From the NCBI GenBank assembly GCA_003326205.1, contig LWTK01000105.1, forward strand, positions 62,001-126,000: 64,000 bases of DNA, in the 5' to 3' direction. Both the position numbers and the translations under genes were made by a program. How positions within the stretch are numbered: position 1 is the first letter of the stretch; the number at the start of each line of letters is the position of its first letter. The notes beneath the pieces were generated by a model, which was given only the letters and a program-made list of their open reading frames with translations, was not told where the DNA came from and ran no database searches. The DNA is from Nostoc sp. ATCC 43529. Its GTDB lineage: Bacteria; Cyanobacteriota; Cyanobacteriia; Cyanobacteriales; Nostocaceae. Below, piece after piece: positions 19,309-28,820 of the stretch.

Positions 19309-19931
19309 GAGGTGATTTAAAAAGTAAATTTTAAACTGTAGGGTGCGTTATAGCGAAGCTTAAAGCACCAAGGTATCTAAACAATAAATGCGAGTGGGTG
19401 AGGAAGTTTCAAGAATAATTACTAATTAGTAAGCTAAATATATTTTAATTTGCATCCTCAAAAAAATGAATCTCTTGTGGGGTGGGCATCTTGCCCGCCC
19501 TGGTTATGCAAATTAAATACACGACAGCTTAATACCCGCAAAGCGGGAAGCAAGCTATGTAATTCGTAATTAAAAGGGTTGGATTCACCGCTAAATTTTT
19601 TGAAAATTAGCGGTCTAGAATTAGTTGGCATCTAAATCCCCTACCTTATTAATTACGAATTATTTTCAGGACGAGTACCATTGCTTCTACTCAATATTAA
19701 TTATAAGATTTATCTATGGTAACTTTTGTAATTTTCTCTCGGAAATAGTATTTACTATTATTTAATACTTGCGATAAATATTTATGTAGTGATGAGTCAT
19801 ACCAGTGAACTACATTGCTGATATTTAAAGTTCAAAATATTAGCTTGCTAAAGACACTTTAAATTTACTTATCAATCATATTCAAATATCGCAATAAAAT
19901 TTTTCACATTTCATATATTTTGGGAGCTTTC
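19309..19931. other. Intergenic region upstream of the porin gene, with repeats
   Basis: Contains a GTGGGGTGGGCATCTTGCCC palindrome near 19479. It also has an inverted-repeat element bounded by TAATTCGTAATTA (19560-19572) and TAATTACGAATTA (19650-19662), within which ACCGCTAAA...TTAGCGGT pairs. The AT-rich last 200 bases probably hold the porin promoter; no clear Fur box could be defended. Confidence 0.55.
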
Positions 19932-21806
19932 ATGAGGAAATATCTACTAGCCTCTGCTGGTGGAGCAGGATTTTTGTGGATAATTAGCGGATTCTTACCT
20001 GCACAAGCCCTTACTAAATTAAATATTTCGGACGAAAATGCACTAATCGATCGCCATCCAGTCAGCTACGATCTAACAGATTATTTTCTGGCTCAGGAAT
20101 TGAATCCAAAAGATTTATCCTCAATCAATCAAGAACAAAAAAATGAAAATTTAGAGTTAGATAATACTGCTAATTCTTTACCACAAATCACACCAAAATC
20201 TGCAAATTCCTCTCCATCATCAGAGAAACTTGCACAAGTAACATCTGTAACACAATTATCTGATGTACAACCCAATGATTGGGCTTTTCAAGCACTACAA
20301 TCTGTAGTAGAGCGCTATGGTTGTATCGCTGGTTATCCCAATCTTACCTATCGCGGCAATCGGGCGCTGACTCGCTACGAATTTGCAGCTGGCTTAAATG
20401 CTTGCTTAGACAGAATCAACGAGCTAATTGCTACAGCAACCGGTGATTTGGTCAACAAAGAAGATTTAGCGACCTTGCAAAAATTACAAGAACAATTTGC
20501 TGCAGAATTGACAACATTGCGCGGTCGTGTAGATGCTGTAGAAGCGCGGACAGCAGAACTAGAAGCAAATCAGTTTTCCACTACTACTAAACTCAATGGT
20601 GAGGCTATTATTGCTGCTGTTGGTGCTACCGGTGGCGCTCCTGATACGGACGATCCTAATATCATCCTAGTCAATAGAGTGCGGCTAAATCTGACCACTA
20701 GTTTTACAGGCAAAGATTTATTAATTACTGGTTTGCAAGCTTACAACTTTTTAGGTGGAACAGATGGTAGTGGTAGCCTGCAACAAAGTTTAGGATTAGC
20801 TTCGCCTTTACTGAGTTCTAGTAGCGCTCGTACCAGTTTTGAACCGCAATTTCCTGGGGTTAACGTCAATACTTTATCTACTTTTGGGGCAAATAGCGTA
20901 CAGCTTTACAAATTGCTGTATATTTTTCCCGTCGCTAATAAATTAACCTTATTCGCGGGAACTGCGGCAGAAACATCAGATGCTTTTCCAGCAATTACAC
21001 CTTTTTATGGTGAGGGACAAGAATCAATTTCTCGTTTTGCTGGTTTGAATCCTGTGTTACGTGTCTCTGGTGGTACTTCTGGTTCTGGTTTAGCATCAGC
21101 GGCAGGATTTATTTATACTATTTCTCCAAACCTGGATTTCAGAGCTTTATATGGTAGCGTCAATGCTAACCTTCCTCAAAAATCTGCAAATGAAGCATTA
21201 CCAGGGGTTTCCACTACACCATTAGGAGGAGGTTTTTTCAGTGGTAGTAGTGTTGCAGCCGCACAGTTAACCTTCAAGCCCAGCCGTGACCTTGATATTG
21301 GTCTGAACTATGCTAACAGCTACCACGAAATCAATATTTTAGGTACAGGATTAATTAGCAGTGACGTAGGTGCTTTAGGTGGTGTAGCAGCTGGCACACC
21401 AGTGAAGCTCAACTCTGTTGGGGGTACTTTGACATGGCGATTTTCTCCCAAGATAGCTTTATCTGGCTACGGTGCAGCACTGTTTGTTGATGATTCTTCT
21501 GGAGATGTTGATGCTTCCACTACCTTCACAAGTTGGATGGTGGGAGTTCACTTCAGTGACTTATTCAAATCAGGAAACAATGCGGGAATTATTTTTGGTC
21601 AACCGCTTTACCGTAGTGATGCTAGTGGTGCGGCTGTACTTGGTTCAAACCGAGCTACTCCTTATCATTTAGAAGGGTATTATCGCGTCAAGCTCAGTGA
21701 TAACATTAGCATTACCCCTGGTGCATTTGTTCTGTTTAACCCAGAGGGTGACAGCAGAAACGAAACAACAACGGTAGGTGTCCTACGGACTACTTTTACG
21801 TTTTAA
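19932..21806 (+). CDS. Iron uptake porin (SLH domain plus OprB-type beta-barrel)
   Basis: A 624-residue outer-membrane protein. It has a signal peptide (ALTK cleavage region near residue 26), a short variable region, and one SLH domain (LSDVQPNDWAFQALQSVVER ... GNRALTRYEFAAGLNACLDR, about residues 85-145) that binds the peptidoglycan-linked polymer. A coiled-coil segment follows (about 155-195), then an OprB-like beta-barrel ending in TTFTF. Cyanobacterial SomA/Slr1908-type porins of this layout conduct inorganic ions including iron. The ATG at 19932 is preceded by GGGAG; an in-frame TTG at 19920 is less likely. Confidence 0.9.
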   Translation: MRKYLLASAGGAGFLWIISGFLPAQALTKLNISDENALIDRHPVSYDLTDYFLAQELNPKDLSSINQEQKNENLELDNTANSLPQITPKSANSSPSSEKLAQVTSVTQLSDVQPNDWAFQALQSVVERYGCIAGYPNLTYRGNRALTRYEFAAGLNACLDRINELIATATGDLVNKEDLATLQKLQEQFAAELTTLRGRVDAVEARTAELEANQFSTTTKLNGEAIIAAVGATGGAPDTDDPNIILVNRVRLNLTTSFTGKDLLITGLQAYNFLGGTDGSGSLQQSLGLASPLLSSSSARTSFEPQFPGVNVNTLSTFGANSVQLYKLLYIFPVANKLTLFAGTAAETSDAFPAITPFYGEGQESISRFAGLNPVLRVSGGTSGSGLASAAGFIYTISPNLDFRALYGSVNANLPQKSANEALPGVSTTPLGGGFFSGSSVAAAQLTFKPSRDLDIGLNYANSYHEINILGTGLISSDVGALGGVAAGTPVKLNSVGGTLTWRFSPKIALSGYGAALFVDDSSGDVDASTTFTSWMVGVHFSDLFKSGNNAGIIFGQPLYRSDASGAAVLGSNRATPYHLEGYYRVKLSDNISITPGAFVLFNPEGDSRNETTTVGVLRTTFTF

Positions 21807-22138
21807 GGAAGTAGGGAGATAACAATTCAAAATTCAAAATGACGCTCGCGGACTCGCTAACGCTACGCTAACAAAATTCAAAATTAAAGACATTTTGAGT
21901 CGGGGATTTAAACCCCGACTTTGCTTGTAAGTCCGAAATTATCAGATTCAACCTCAGGACTTACGCAAACTCTACGAATCCTTGGCCTTCTTGGCACGCC
22001 AGTCGCTCATGGGGGAAACCCCCTGCGTACCCGTCGCTGGCTTCCCAACGCACTGGCTCGTCTTGGCGGTAGCCTGCGGCAAGTCGCTGCGCGTCTACGA
22101 TAAATTAAGCGAAGTTGGTAATTTTTGCATAAGTCCTA
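21807..22138. other. Intergenic repeats between porin and CocE-type hydrolase genes
   Basis: A hairpin GTCGGGGATTTAAACCCCGAC lies at about 21899-21920 and may end porin transcription. The segment 21955-22137 is bounded by CAGGACTTACGCAAA and TTTTTGCATAAGTCCT, the ends of the window's main MITE family, here about 183 bases long with a different interior. The element stops one base before the next start codon. Confidence 0.65.
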
Positions 22139-23791
22139 ATGCTGAAAATTCTCCCCAAACAAACAGCCTCCATGCACACCCGTGACGGTGTTCGCTTGGA
22201 TGCAGACATCTATCGCCCAGATGCTGATGGTGAATTTCCGGTATTATTAATGCGACAACCCTATGGTAGAGCGATCGCGTCTACTGTTGTCTATGCCCAC
22301 CCTACTTGGTATGCTGCCCACGGCTACATCGTCGTTATTCAAGATGTCCGGGGACGCGGTACTTCTGAAGGCGAATTTCAATTATTTGCTCACGAAATTG
22401 CAGATGGCGAAGATACAGTAAATTGGGCAGCAAATTTACCTGGTAGTAATGGCAAAGTTGGCATGTATGGGTTTTCCTATCAAGGAATGACTCAGCTATA
22501 TGCCGCAATTAATAAACCCAGCGCCCTCCTAACAATTTGCCCCGCCATGATTGGCTATGATTTATATACCGATTGGGCTTATGAAGGAGGCGCATTTTGT
22601 TTACAAACTAACCTCGCTTGGGCAATTCAATTAGCTACAGAAACCGCACGTTTGCGAGGAAATAAAACAGTCTATCAAGCTTTATTTGCCGCTTCTCGTA
22701 ATTTACCTTTAACTAATCCAGAAATTCTTCAACAACTTGCACCACATTCCTTTTATCATGAGTGGCTAGCACATTCTCAACCACATGAATATTGGGAAAA
22801 ACTTTCGCCCAAACACAACTTACAAGCTGTTGATTTGCCGATGTTCCACATCGGAGGATGGTTTGATACTTATCTACGCGGCACTCTACATTTATATAAA
22901 GATATGGCAGCCCGTAGCACTAAACCCCAACATTTGTTAGTCGGGGCTTGGGCGCATTTACCTTGGGGTCGTAAAGTCGGGGAAATTGACTTTGGCATCA
23001 AAGCCGCCAGTCCCGTAGATAAAATGCAAATTCGCTGGTTTGACCAATTTCTTAAAGGTGAAAATACAGGTTTATTGCATGAGTCCCCAGTTTGCCTATT
23101 TGAAATGGGAACCAATATTTGGCGCACTTTCCCCAAATTCCCCACACCAATGCACAAATCCTACTTCTTGTCAACCACCGGACTAGCCAGCATCCGCGAA
23201 GACTCCGGAACCCTAATCCAAAATCCAAAACTTGTACTGAGCGAAGTCGAAGTATCCAAAATCCAAAATTCTTTTGATGTACTAGTCCACGACCCTTGGC
23301 GTCCAGTTCCAGCCTTGGGCGGTCATGCTGGAATTCCTGCGGGTATATTTGAGCGATCGCATCTCGATTGCCGCTCCGATGTCTTAACTTACACCAGCGA
23401 ACCACTAGGAGAAGATTTACATTTAGCGGGGGATGTAGCGGTGGAAATCTACTGTACTGCCGACCAACCGAGTTATGATTTGTGTGCGGTGCTATCAGAA
23501 GTACATCCCGATGGAAAAGTATACAATTTGACCCAAGGCTATGTACATTGTCGAGATGTTAACGCCTCGACAAAAATTCAGCTACAAGCGACTTGTGCGC
23601 GAATTGCCAAAGGAAACGCCCTGCGTCTGAGTTTAAGTGCAGCGTGTTTTCCAGCCTACACAATGAATTCTGGAAACGGTGCAGTTACCAGTAGCGATAC
23701 TTTACCAGATGCCCAGATTATCGCGTTAACTGTGAATTGTGGAGGCGAGTTTAATTCTCATCTTTTATTACCTGTAGTTCCAGCAAGTTAA
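22139..23791 (+). CDS. CocE/NonD family hydrolase (X-Pro dipeptidyl-peptidase-like)
   Basis: An alpha/beta-hydrolase of about 550 residues. The nucleophile motif is YGFSYQGM (Ser113), followed by a C-terminal jelly-roll domain (DVLTYTSEPLGEDL onward, about residue 415) typical of cocaine-esterase and X-Pro dipeptidyl-peptidase relatives. The substrate is unknown. The first ATG touches the end of a MITE-like repeat; the internal ATG at 22172 (MHTRDGVRLDADIY), where family similarity begins, may be the real start. A segment of about 19 residues near position 360 is encoded by a dispersed repeat (23214-23270) and interrupts an otherwise continuous domain. Confidence 0.88.
   Translation: MLKILPKQTASMHTRDGVRLDADIYRPDADGEFPVLLMRQPYGRAIASTVVYAHPTWYAAHGYIVVIQDVRGRGTSEGEFQLFAHEIADGEDTVNWAANLPGSNGKVGMYGFSYQGMTQLYAAINKPSALLTICPAMIGYDLYTDWAYEGGAFCLQTNLAWAIQLATETARLRGNKTVYQALFAASRNLPLTNPEILQQLAPHSFYHEWLAHSQPHEYWEKLSPKHNLQAVDLPMFHIGGWFDTYLRGTLHLYKDMAARSTKPQHLLVGAWAHLPWGRKVGEIDFGIKAASPVDKMQIRWFDQFLKGENTGLLHESPVCLFEMGTNIWRTFPKFPTPMHKSYFLSTTGLASIREDSGTLIQNPKLVLSEVEVSKIQNSFDVLVHDPWRPVPALGGHAGIPAGIFERSHLDCRSDVLTYTSEPLGEDLHLAGDVAVEIYCTADQPSYDLCAVLSEVHPDGKVYNLTQGYVHCRDVNASTKIQLQATCARIAKGNALRLSLSAACFPAYTMNSGNGAVTSSDTLPDAQIIALTVNCGGEFNSHLLLPVVPAS
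23214..23270. repeat. Dispersed repeat inserted in frame in the CocE-type gene
   Basis: Two ATCCAAAATCC/AATCCAAAA blocks flank CTTGTACTGAGCGAAGTCGA. The flanking motif also occurs in non-coding DNA of this window (near 3455 and 24899). The translation adds QNPKLVLSEVEVSKIQN without breaking the frame. Confidence 0.65.
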
Positions 23792-23802
23792 ATATCTTGG
23801 CA

Positions 23803-23850
23803 AATGACCAATGACTAATGACTAATGACTAATGACTAATGACTAATGAC
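23803..23850. repeat. TGACTAA heptamer tandem repeat
   Basis: About six heptamers TGACTAA/TGACCAA fill the gap between two convergent genes, the same unit as in the devB-devC spacer. Confidence 0.8.
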
Positions 23851-23852
23851 AA

Positions 23853-24749
23853 TTACGATATCGCAACACTCTTCAAGATAGTCATCGGCCCTTGGTCTTT
23901 GAGAAGTTGCATTTCTTCAGCATTCTTTACTAGCAAGCCACCGGCGAATCCTAATGAATTCACAGAGATGGTGTGAAAATGCTCTTGCGATCGCGGTACA
24001 ATCAGCATCCATTCTCGTGTCATTAGCAGATTGTAAGCACCCAATTCCGTTGGATTTAAACCCACAGCCTCTAACAAGGTACGATAAAGTGCTAGTGTTG
24101 CTTCACCTCCTAAGAATGGAGACTCCACCCACTGAGGATTTAAGGGTGCGAAGGCATGTAAAAAAGGAAGTTTTGGTAAAGTTGCGATGGAGTTCTGAAA
24201 TTGTGCCTCCCTTAGCAGAGGTTCAATAGGTATCTGCGATCCTGAAGATGCAAGTGGTAGCGGGACTAATTGCAAGTGTTTATGTCGCTGACTAGCACCT
24301 GCGATTTTGCCACTGTTGTAGAATCCTAAACCATCAAAATCAGCTAGACATGCCCACATGGCTGTAAAGTCTTCCAACGTTAGTAAACTTTCCTGTTCTT
24401 CAAAGGCACGGGTGATAATTAGTAGATGATAATCAACAACATTGAATTTATTTAAAATACATACATGAGTATCAGAGATATCCGCCACAAATAAATCTTC
24501 TTCATAAGGTAAGAAAGGATTAAATTCGTGACCTGAACTAGCAGATTGTTTTTCCTGTTTTTCCTTGGCTGCTTTTTTGCGATTTAAGTTAGACAAAATC
24601 CGCACTAAAAAACGCACGCCATCTTGTTCCACAAACTCAAATTCCGTCGGTATCGACAGCAGCGCCCCACATTGCAAAGCATGTTCAGTCCGTTCTTTGA
24701 CACTTGTCCATAAAGTACCAGGCTGAAGTAATATTTTTTGTTGTCCCAT
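23853..24749 (-). CDS. ATP adenylyltransferase / Ap4A phosphorylase family protein
   Basis: A 298-residue cytosolic enzyme of the HIT superfamily that would split dinucleoside tetraphosphates (Ap4A plus phosphate giving ADP and ATP) or run the reverse reaction. The HxHxQ active-site motif is in SQRHKHLQLVPLP, with NVVDYHLLIITRAFEEQ before it, as in fungal Apa1/Apa2-like and cyanobacterial phosphorylases. The ATG start has AAGGA at good spacing. It stands alone, convergent with the hydrolase gene. Confidence 0.88.
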   Translation of the reverse strand: MGQQKILLQPGTLWTSVKERTEHALQCGALLSIPTEFEFVEQDGVRFLVRILSNLNRKKAAKEKQEKQSASSGHEFNPFLPYEEDLFVADISDTHVCILNKFNVVDYHLLIITRAFEEQESLLTLEDFTAMWACLADFDGLGFYNSGKIAGASQRHKHLQLVPLPLASSGSQIPIEPLLREAQFQNSIATLPKLPFLHAFAPLNPQWVESPFLGGEATLALYRTLLEAVGLNPTELGAYNLLMTREWMLIVPRSQEHFHTISVNSLGFAGGLLVKNAEEMQLLKDQGPMTILKSVAIS

Positions 24750-25109
24750 TTTTATTCCTTCAAGTATGGTCAGATATTATATAAGAATTCAGAATCCACA
24801 ATTCAGAATCCACAATTCAGAAGACTTTGATACCAAATTTTGGTAATTATAAAAAAATCAAAGAATTATATAATATCCTGTTAATCGCTTAAGTATTCAA
24901 AATCCAAAATTTCAAATTTGCGTCGCGAATTCTGAATATACCCATGACTAAAGTCATGAGTTTCAATGGTGCATAGTTGCCATTGTGGCTGCTGAGTTAC
25001 TTACTAGTAAAAAACTAAGCCTTTCACAATAACGTAATACCTCTGCAACAAAACTGTCATAAATAATATCTACATTATTAATACATATTCGATATGCTTC
25101 CAAACTGCA
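24750..25109. other. Divergent promoter region with ATTCAGAATCCACA repeats
   Basis: About 360 bases between two divergent genes. It contains three AATTCAGAATCCAC-type units near 24785-24823 and an inverted CATGACTAAAGTCATG at about 24952. Promoters of both flanking genes should be here, but none could be placed with confidence. Confidence 0.5.
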
Positions 25110-26372
25110 ATGCAAAACCAATCTCGTGATGGAGAACACCCATCAAATAGCATTTTATCCCACACTGCTGACGCCAAATACCATAATCCAGCACCTTGGA
25201 AAAAGGCTGCGGCCTCTCTATCACTGGTGCTACTGGGATCGGGTATGACATTGGCAGGTGGCTATCTGGCTGGACATCAAGAGCAAGTGTCCAAGACTGC
25301 ATCTAATTTGGCAGTCGGTCGAGTTAATGCTGCGCCTCCATTACCAGCCAGCACAGATCCGAATTTTGTGACACAGGTGGTGCAAAAGGTTGGGCCAGCA
25401 GTAGTGCGAATTAACTCTTCCCGAACCGTAAGAAGCCGATTACCAGAAGAATTTAACGATCCGTTTTTTCGCCGCTTTTTTGGTTCCCAACTACCGCAGT
25501 CAGGCGAAAGGGTAGAACGGGGTACTGGTTCAGGTTTTATCATCAGTGCTGATGGTCGTATTCTCACAAACGCCCACGTGGTAGATGGGGCGGATACTGT
25601 GACAGTGACACTCAAGGATGGCCGCACCTTGCAAGGTAAGGTGCTAGGAAAAGATGAGTTAACCGATGTGGCTGTGGTCAAGATTCAAGCGGATAATCTA
25701 CCGACAGTAGCTTTGGGTAACTCAGAGCAACTGCAACCGGGAGAATGGGCGATCGCGATCGGTAATCCCCTTGGCCTAGATAATACAGTAACAACCGGAA
25801 TCATCAGCGCAACAGGACGCAGTAGCAATCAAATCGGCGCTCCTGATAAGCGAGTAGAGTATATTCAAACCGATGCTGCAATTAATCCTGGTAACTCTGG
25901 CGGCCCTCTGCTCAATTATCGTGGTGAAGTAATTGGCATGAATACAGCCATTATCCAAGGTGCCCAAGGATTAGGCTTTGCCATTCCCATCAACACAGCA
26001 CAACGTATTTCTAGTCAATTAATAGCTACAGGTAAAGTTCAACATCCTTATTTAGGAATTCAGATGGTGGGCTTAACGCCTCAGTTAAAACAAAGTATTA
26101 ACTCAGATCCTAATAGTGGTTTGAGTGTCAATGAAGATAAAGGTGTATTGGTTGTAAAAGTTATGGCGAATTCCCCAGCCGCTAAAGCTGGAATACGTGC
26201 CGGTGATGTCATCCAAAAGCTAGGCGGTCAATCAGTTACAGATGCTAGCAGCGTCCAAAAAGCCGTAGAAAATAGCCAAGTTGGAGGAGATTTACGCCTA
26301 GAGTTACGCCGCAATGGGCAGAATATTAACCTAGCCGTGCAGCCTGGTGCGTTCCCTAGCCAAGTACAATAA
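25110..26372 (+). CDS. HhoA/HhoB/HtrA-type trypsin-like serine protease with PDZ domain
   Basis: A 420-residue envelope protease (DegP/HtrA family) for protein quality control under light and heat stress. It has one N-terminal membrane/signal segment (about residues 35-54) and a trypsin-like domain with the complete triad His156 (LTNAHVV), Asp186 (LTDVAVVKI) and Ser263 (NPGNSGGPLL). One PDZ domain follows (about 330-410, GVLVVKVMANSPAAKAGIRA). It is monocistronic, with a strong terminator 27 bases downstream. Which of the three cyanobacterial paralogues it corresponds to cannot be decided by eye. Confidence 0.93.
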   Translation: MQNQSRDGEHPSNSILSHTADAKYHNPAPWKKAAASLSLVLLGSGMTLAGGYLAGHQEQVSKTASNLAVGRVNAAPPLPASTDPNFVTQVVQKVGPAVVRINSSRTVRSRLPEEFNDPFFRRFFGSQLPQSGERVERGTGSGFIISADGRILTNAHVVDGADTVTVTLKDGRTLQGKVLGKDELTDVAVVKIQADNLPTVALGNSEQLQPGEWAIAIGNPLGLDNTVTTGIISATGRSSNQIGAPDKRVEYIQTDAAINPGNSGGPLLNYRGEVIGMNTAIIQGAQGLGFAIPINTAQRISSQLIATGKVQHPYLGIQMVGLTPQLKQSINSDPNSGLSVNEDKGVLVVKVMANSPAAKAGIRAGDVIQKLGGQSVTDASSVQKAVENSQVGGDLRLELRRNGQNINLAVQPGAFPSQVQ

Positions 26373-27028
26373 CAGTTTTTGAGTCAAGGTGAAATTTTAA
26401 GGATGGGTGTTGCACCCGTCCTTTTTTTTAGGCGTAATTCAATACGGTTCAGCGAACAATGTAGAGACGTTGCATTGCAACGTTTCTACAGGTCTATGGT
26501 TCTCCAAAAAATCCTTAACTGAAGCGTATTGAGGCGTAATCTACAATTATCTGAATTCTGAATCAGCAATTTTTACAACTAAAGAATCATTTTTATATTG
26601 TTTATTTATGACATTAGTCACGTTTTAACTAATTACTTTTTTCACTGGTGTATAGTTCTCTTCAATTTTACTATTAACTTGTCCAAGAGATTAACAAAAC
26701 AGAATTCAGTAGTCAGGAGCTAGAATTTTCTTGCTTGTATTCTGTGTGGCTTGGCGATAAATAAATTGGTTTAAATCCGCCACGAAATTTAAAATTTAGT
26801 GGTCTAGAATTAGCGCAAAGTCTCAGATTAAGCTTACTCGCCACAGACGGCAGTAATTTTCAGCGGGGGAACTTTGCAACAAACTTTCTTAACTCTGTAA
26901 GAGAGTGGTGGTTGCCAATCCTTCACTAATTGATTCTGCATTCTGCATTCTGAATTCTAAATTTTTCTTCAATCTTTGACGAAAATTTAATCTCTTCGAT
27001 CTTTACATCATAGAAGGAAAGTTTGCCA
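26373..27028. other. Intergenic region with a nested palindromic element
   Basis: After the terminator lies an element with ends TTCAATACGGTTCAG (26438-26452) and CTGAAGCGTATTGAG (26519-26533). It encloses the dispersed hairpin GTAGAGACGTTGCATTGCAACGTTTCTAC, in two arms at 26461-26489. Further on there are a CCACGAAATTTAAAATTTAGTGG palindrome near 26779-26801 (arms CCAC.AAATTT / AAATTTAGTGG) and ATTCTGCATTCTGAATTCT units near 26934-26957. No gene seen. Confidence 0.6.
26399..26429 (+). terminator. Rho-independent terminator after the HhoA-type protease gene
   Basis: AAGGATGGGTG pairs with CACCCGTCCTT across a TTG loop (one G-T pair) and is followed by a run of eight T. Confidence 0.85.
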
Positions 27029-27280
27029 ATGAGTATTAAAAGAATGCTTGCTAGCGCAGCGCTGATTTTACCAATTGTTGTTACCTTTATTCCTTCCCAA
27101 GCCGATGCTCAGGTCAGAAGACAATTTAGACGGCCAGTTCCAGTTAGAGTAATCAGAAAACCAGCGCGAGTTCGGGTTTATACCCCTGTTCAAGCGAGAA
27201 GGAGAATATTTGTTCCTGGACGTTGGGTGCAAACAAATCGCGGTCGCCGATGGATACCTGCTCGTTATGTGTATAGGTAA
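27029..27280 (+). CDS. Small Arg-rich secreted hypothetical protein
   Basis: An 83-residue protein with a signal peptide (SIKRMLASAALILPIVVTF, cleavage near ADA|QVRR). The mature part is very basic and rich in Arg, Pro and Val, with PVRVIRKPARVRVYTPVQAR and FVPGRWVQTNRGRRWIPARY. The ATG at 27029 has a GAAGGAAAG ribosome-binding site; an in-frame TTG at 27023 is less likely. Similar small basic proteins with a GxW...PARY ending occur in cyanobacteria. The function is unknown; it may bind nucleic acid or acidic polysaccharide outside the cytosol. Confidence 0.7.
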   Translation: MSIKRMLASAALILPIVVTFIPSQADAQVRRQFRRPVPVRVIRKPARVRVYTPVQARRRIFVPGRWVQTNRGRRWIPARYVYR

Positions 27281-27385
27281 AAGGGTACTGGGGACTGGGG
27301 ATTAGGGATTGGGGCATGGGGCAGAGGGGCAGAGGGGCAGAGGGGAAACCTAAAGCTCCTCTGCTCCCCTGCTCCCCACTCCCTC

Positions 27386-28444
27386 TTAAACCAGAGCTAC
27401 TGCCGGTTGCTGCCAGCGACCCACTGCTTTCCCAATTACCGCTAATTCTTGCATCAATTTATCAAAACGGTCTGGTGTCAGAGATTGGGGACCATCGGAT
27501 AAAGCTTTGGCAGGGTTGGGGTGAACCTCAATCATAAGAGAATCTGTACCAGCTGCGATCGCTGCCATTGCCATTGAGGGTACAAACTCAGACCAGCCTA
27601 CGCCGTGGCTTGGGTCAATCATGATTGGTAGGTGAGTTAACTTCCGCAACACTGGCACTACTGATAAATCCAATGTATTTCGTGTATATTGACGGTCAAA
27701 GGTACGTATTCCTCTTTCACACAAAATCACATTGGAATTGCCAGCTGCCAAAATATACTCGGCTGCCATTAACCAATCTTCAATCGTAGCTGCCATTCCC
27801 CGCTTCAAGAGGACTGGTTTTGGTTGCGCTCCCACTTTTTTGAGCAAGGAGAAATTCTGCATATTCCTTGCCCCTACCTGAATCACATCTGCAATTTCAG
27901 CAATTCTATCCAGGTCAACGGCATCCATGACTTCTGTAATAATACCTAGTCCGGTGACTTCCCGCGCCTTTGCTAATAATTCTAAAGCACTGTCGCCGTG
28001 TCCTTGGAAAGCGTAAGGTGAAGTCCGGGGTTTGTATGCACCTCCCCGCAAAAACTTTGCTCCTGCGGCTTTGACGCGCCGCGCCGTCTCTACAATCATT
28101 TCTTCGTTTTCTACGGAGCAAGGGCCGGCTACCACTATTAAAGGGTGGTGTTCGCCAAATACCACCGTTTCATTCGGTAGATTAACCACCACTTCCGAAG
28201 CTTCACCGTGGCGAAACTGGCGGCTAGCGCGTTTGTAAGGCTGCTCTACCCGTAACACCTGCTCAATCCAAGGACTAAGTTCTTGAATTTGTAGCGGATC
28301 TAAGCTGGCAGTTTCACCTACTAGACCAATAACTACTTTGTGTTTACCAACAATTTTTTCTGGAGTTAACCCCCAACTAGTTAGTTCCTCATCAATGCGG
28401 TTTATTTCCGCCTCTGGGGAACCACTTTTCATTACTATAATCAT
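27386..28444 (-). CDS. aroF: 3-deoxy-7-phosphoheptulonate synthase (DAHP synthase, type I-beta)
   Basis: First enzyme of the shikimate pathway, condensing phosphoenolpyruvate and erythrose 4-phosphate. The 352-residue protein has an N-terminal ferredoxin-like regulatory domain (about residues 1-70) and a TIM barrel with LIVVAGPCSVENEEM, KFLRGGAYKPRTSPYAFQG, VIQVGARNMQNF, KRGMAATIEDW and IMIDPSHGVGW, all characteristic of the type I-beta (Thermotoga/Bacillus-like) group. The N-terminal domain is expected to mediate feedback inhibition. No neighbouring aromatic pathway gene is present. Confidence 0.95.
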   Translation of the reverse strand: MIIVMKSGSPEAEINRIDEELTSWGLTPEKIVGKHKVVIGLVGETASLDPLQIQELSPWIEQVLRVEQPYKRASRQFRHGEASEVVVNLPNETVVFGEHHPLIVVAGPCSVENEEMIVETARRVKAAGAKFLRGGAYKPRTSPYAFQGHGDSALELLAKAREVTGLGIITEVMDAVDLDRIAEIADVIQVGARNMQNFSLLKKVGAQPKPVLLKRGMAATIEDWLMAAEYILAAGNSNVILCERGIRTFDRQYTRNTLDLSVVPVLRKLTHLPIMIDPSHGVGWSEFVPSMAMAAIAAGTDSLMIEVHPNPAKALSDGPQSLTPDRFDKLMQELAVIGKAVGRWQQPAVALV

Positions 28445-28820
28445 GTCAATGTTCCTGATTTACTGACTAAATTCTTCTGTAAATGGACGTAATTGTATTG
28501 TTACGTATTTGCCTAATTAGGAATAGTTCAAACTAAATTTATTTATAAAATAAATGGACAGAATTCAGAATTCAGAATTCTATTAGAGTTTCCCTGGCGG
28601 ATAAATTAAGTAAGATAACTTTGTTCTGTGGGAAAGGCTCTTGCTAGCTTGCTTAAGAGCAGGGGTACGATTTAGGAATTTAAATTAGTAATTGTGTCCA
28701 TAACTAAGGCTGTGCTGGCGATGTCTAGAACGGGCTACGCCTACGCAATTTTTTTTGTAAGGGAGTGGCAGCGTCCAATCCCCCACTTCTTGTTCTGAAT
28801 TCTGAATTCTGAATTCTTCT
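28445..28820. other. Intergenic region with ATTCAGA/ATTCTGA repeats
   Basis: Contains GAATTCAGAATTCAGAATTC at about 28561 and, 240 bases away, the complementary GAATTCTGAATTCTGAATTC at about 28796. They flank a stretch with AACGGGCTACGCCTACGC and no coding frame. The inverted pair directly abuts the PAM68 gene end. Confidence 0.5.

Noticed and set aside
21921..22185. Two overlapping + strand frames before the CocE-type gene
   Set aside because: They consist of repeat DNA (GCGGCAAGTCGCTGCGCGTC and MITE ends) and have no protein-like features.
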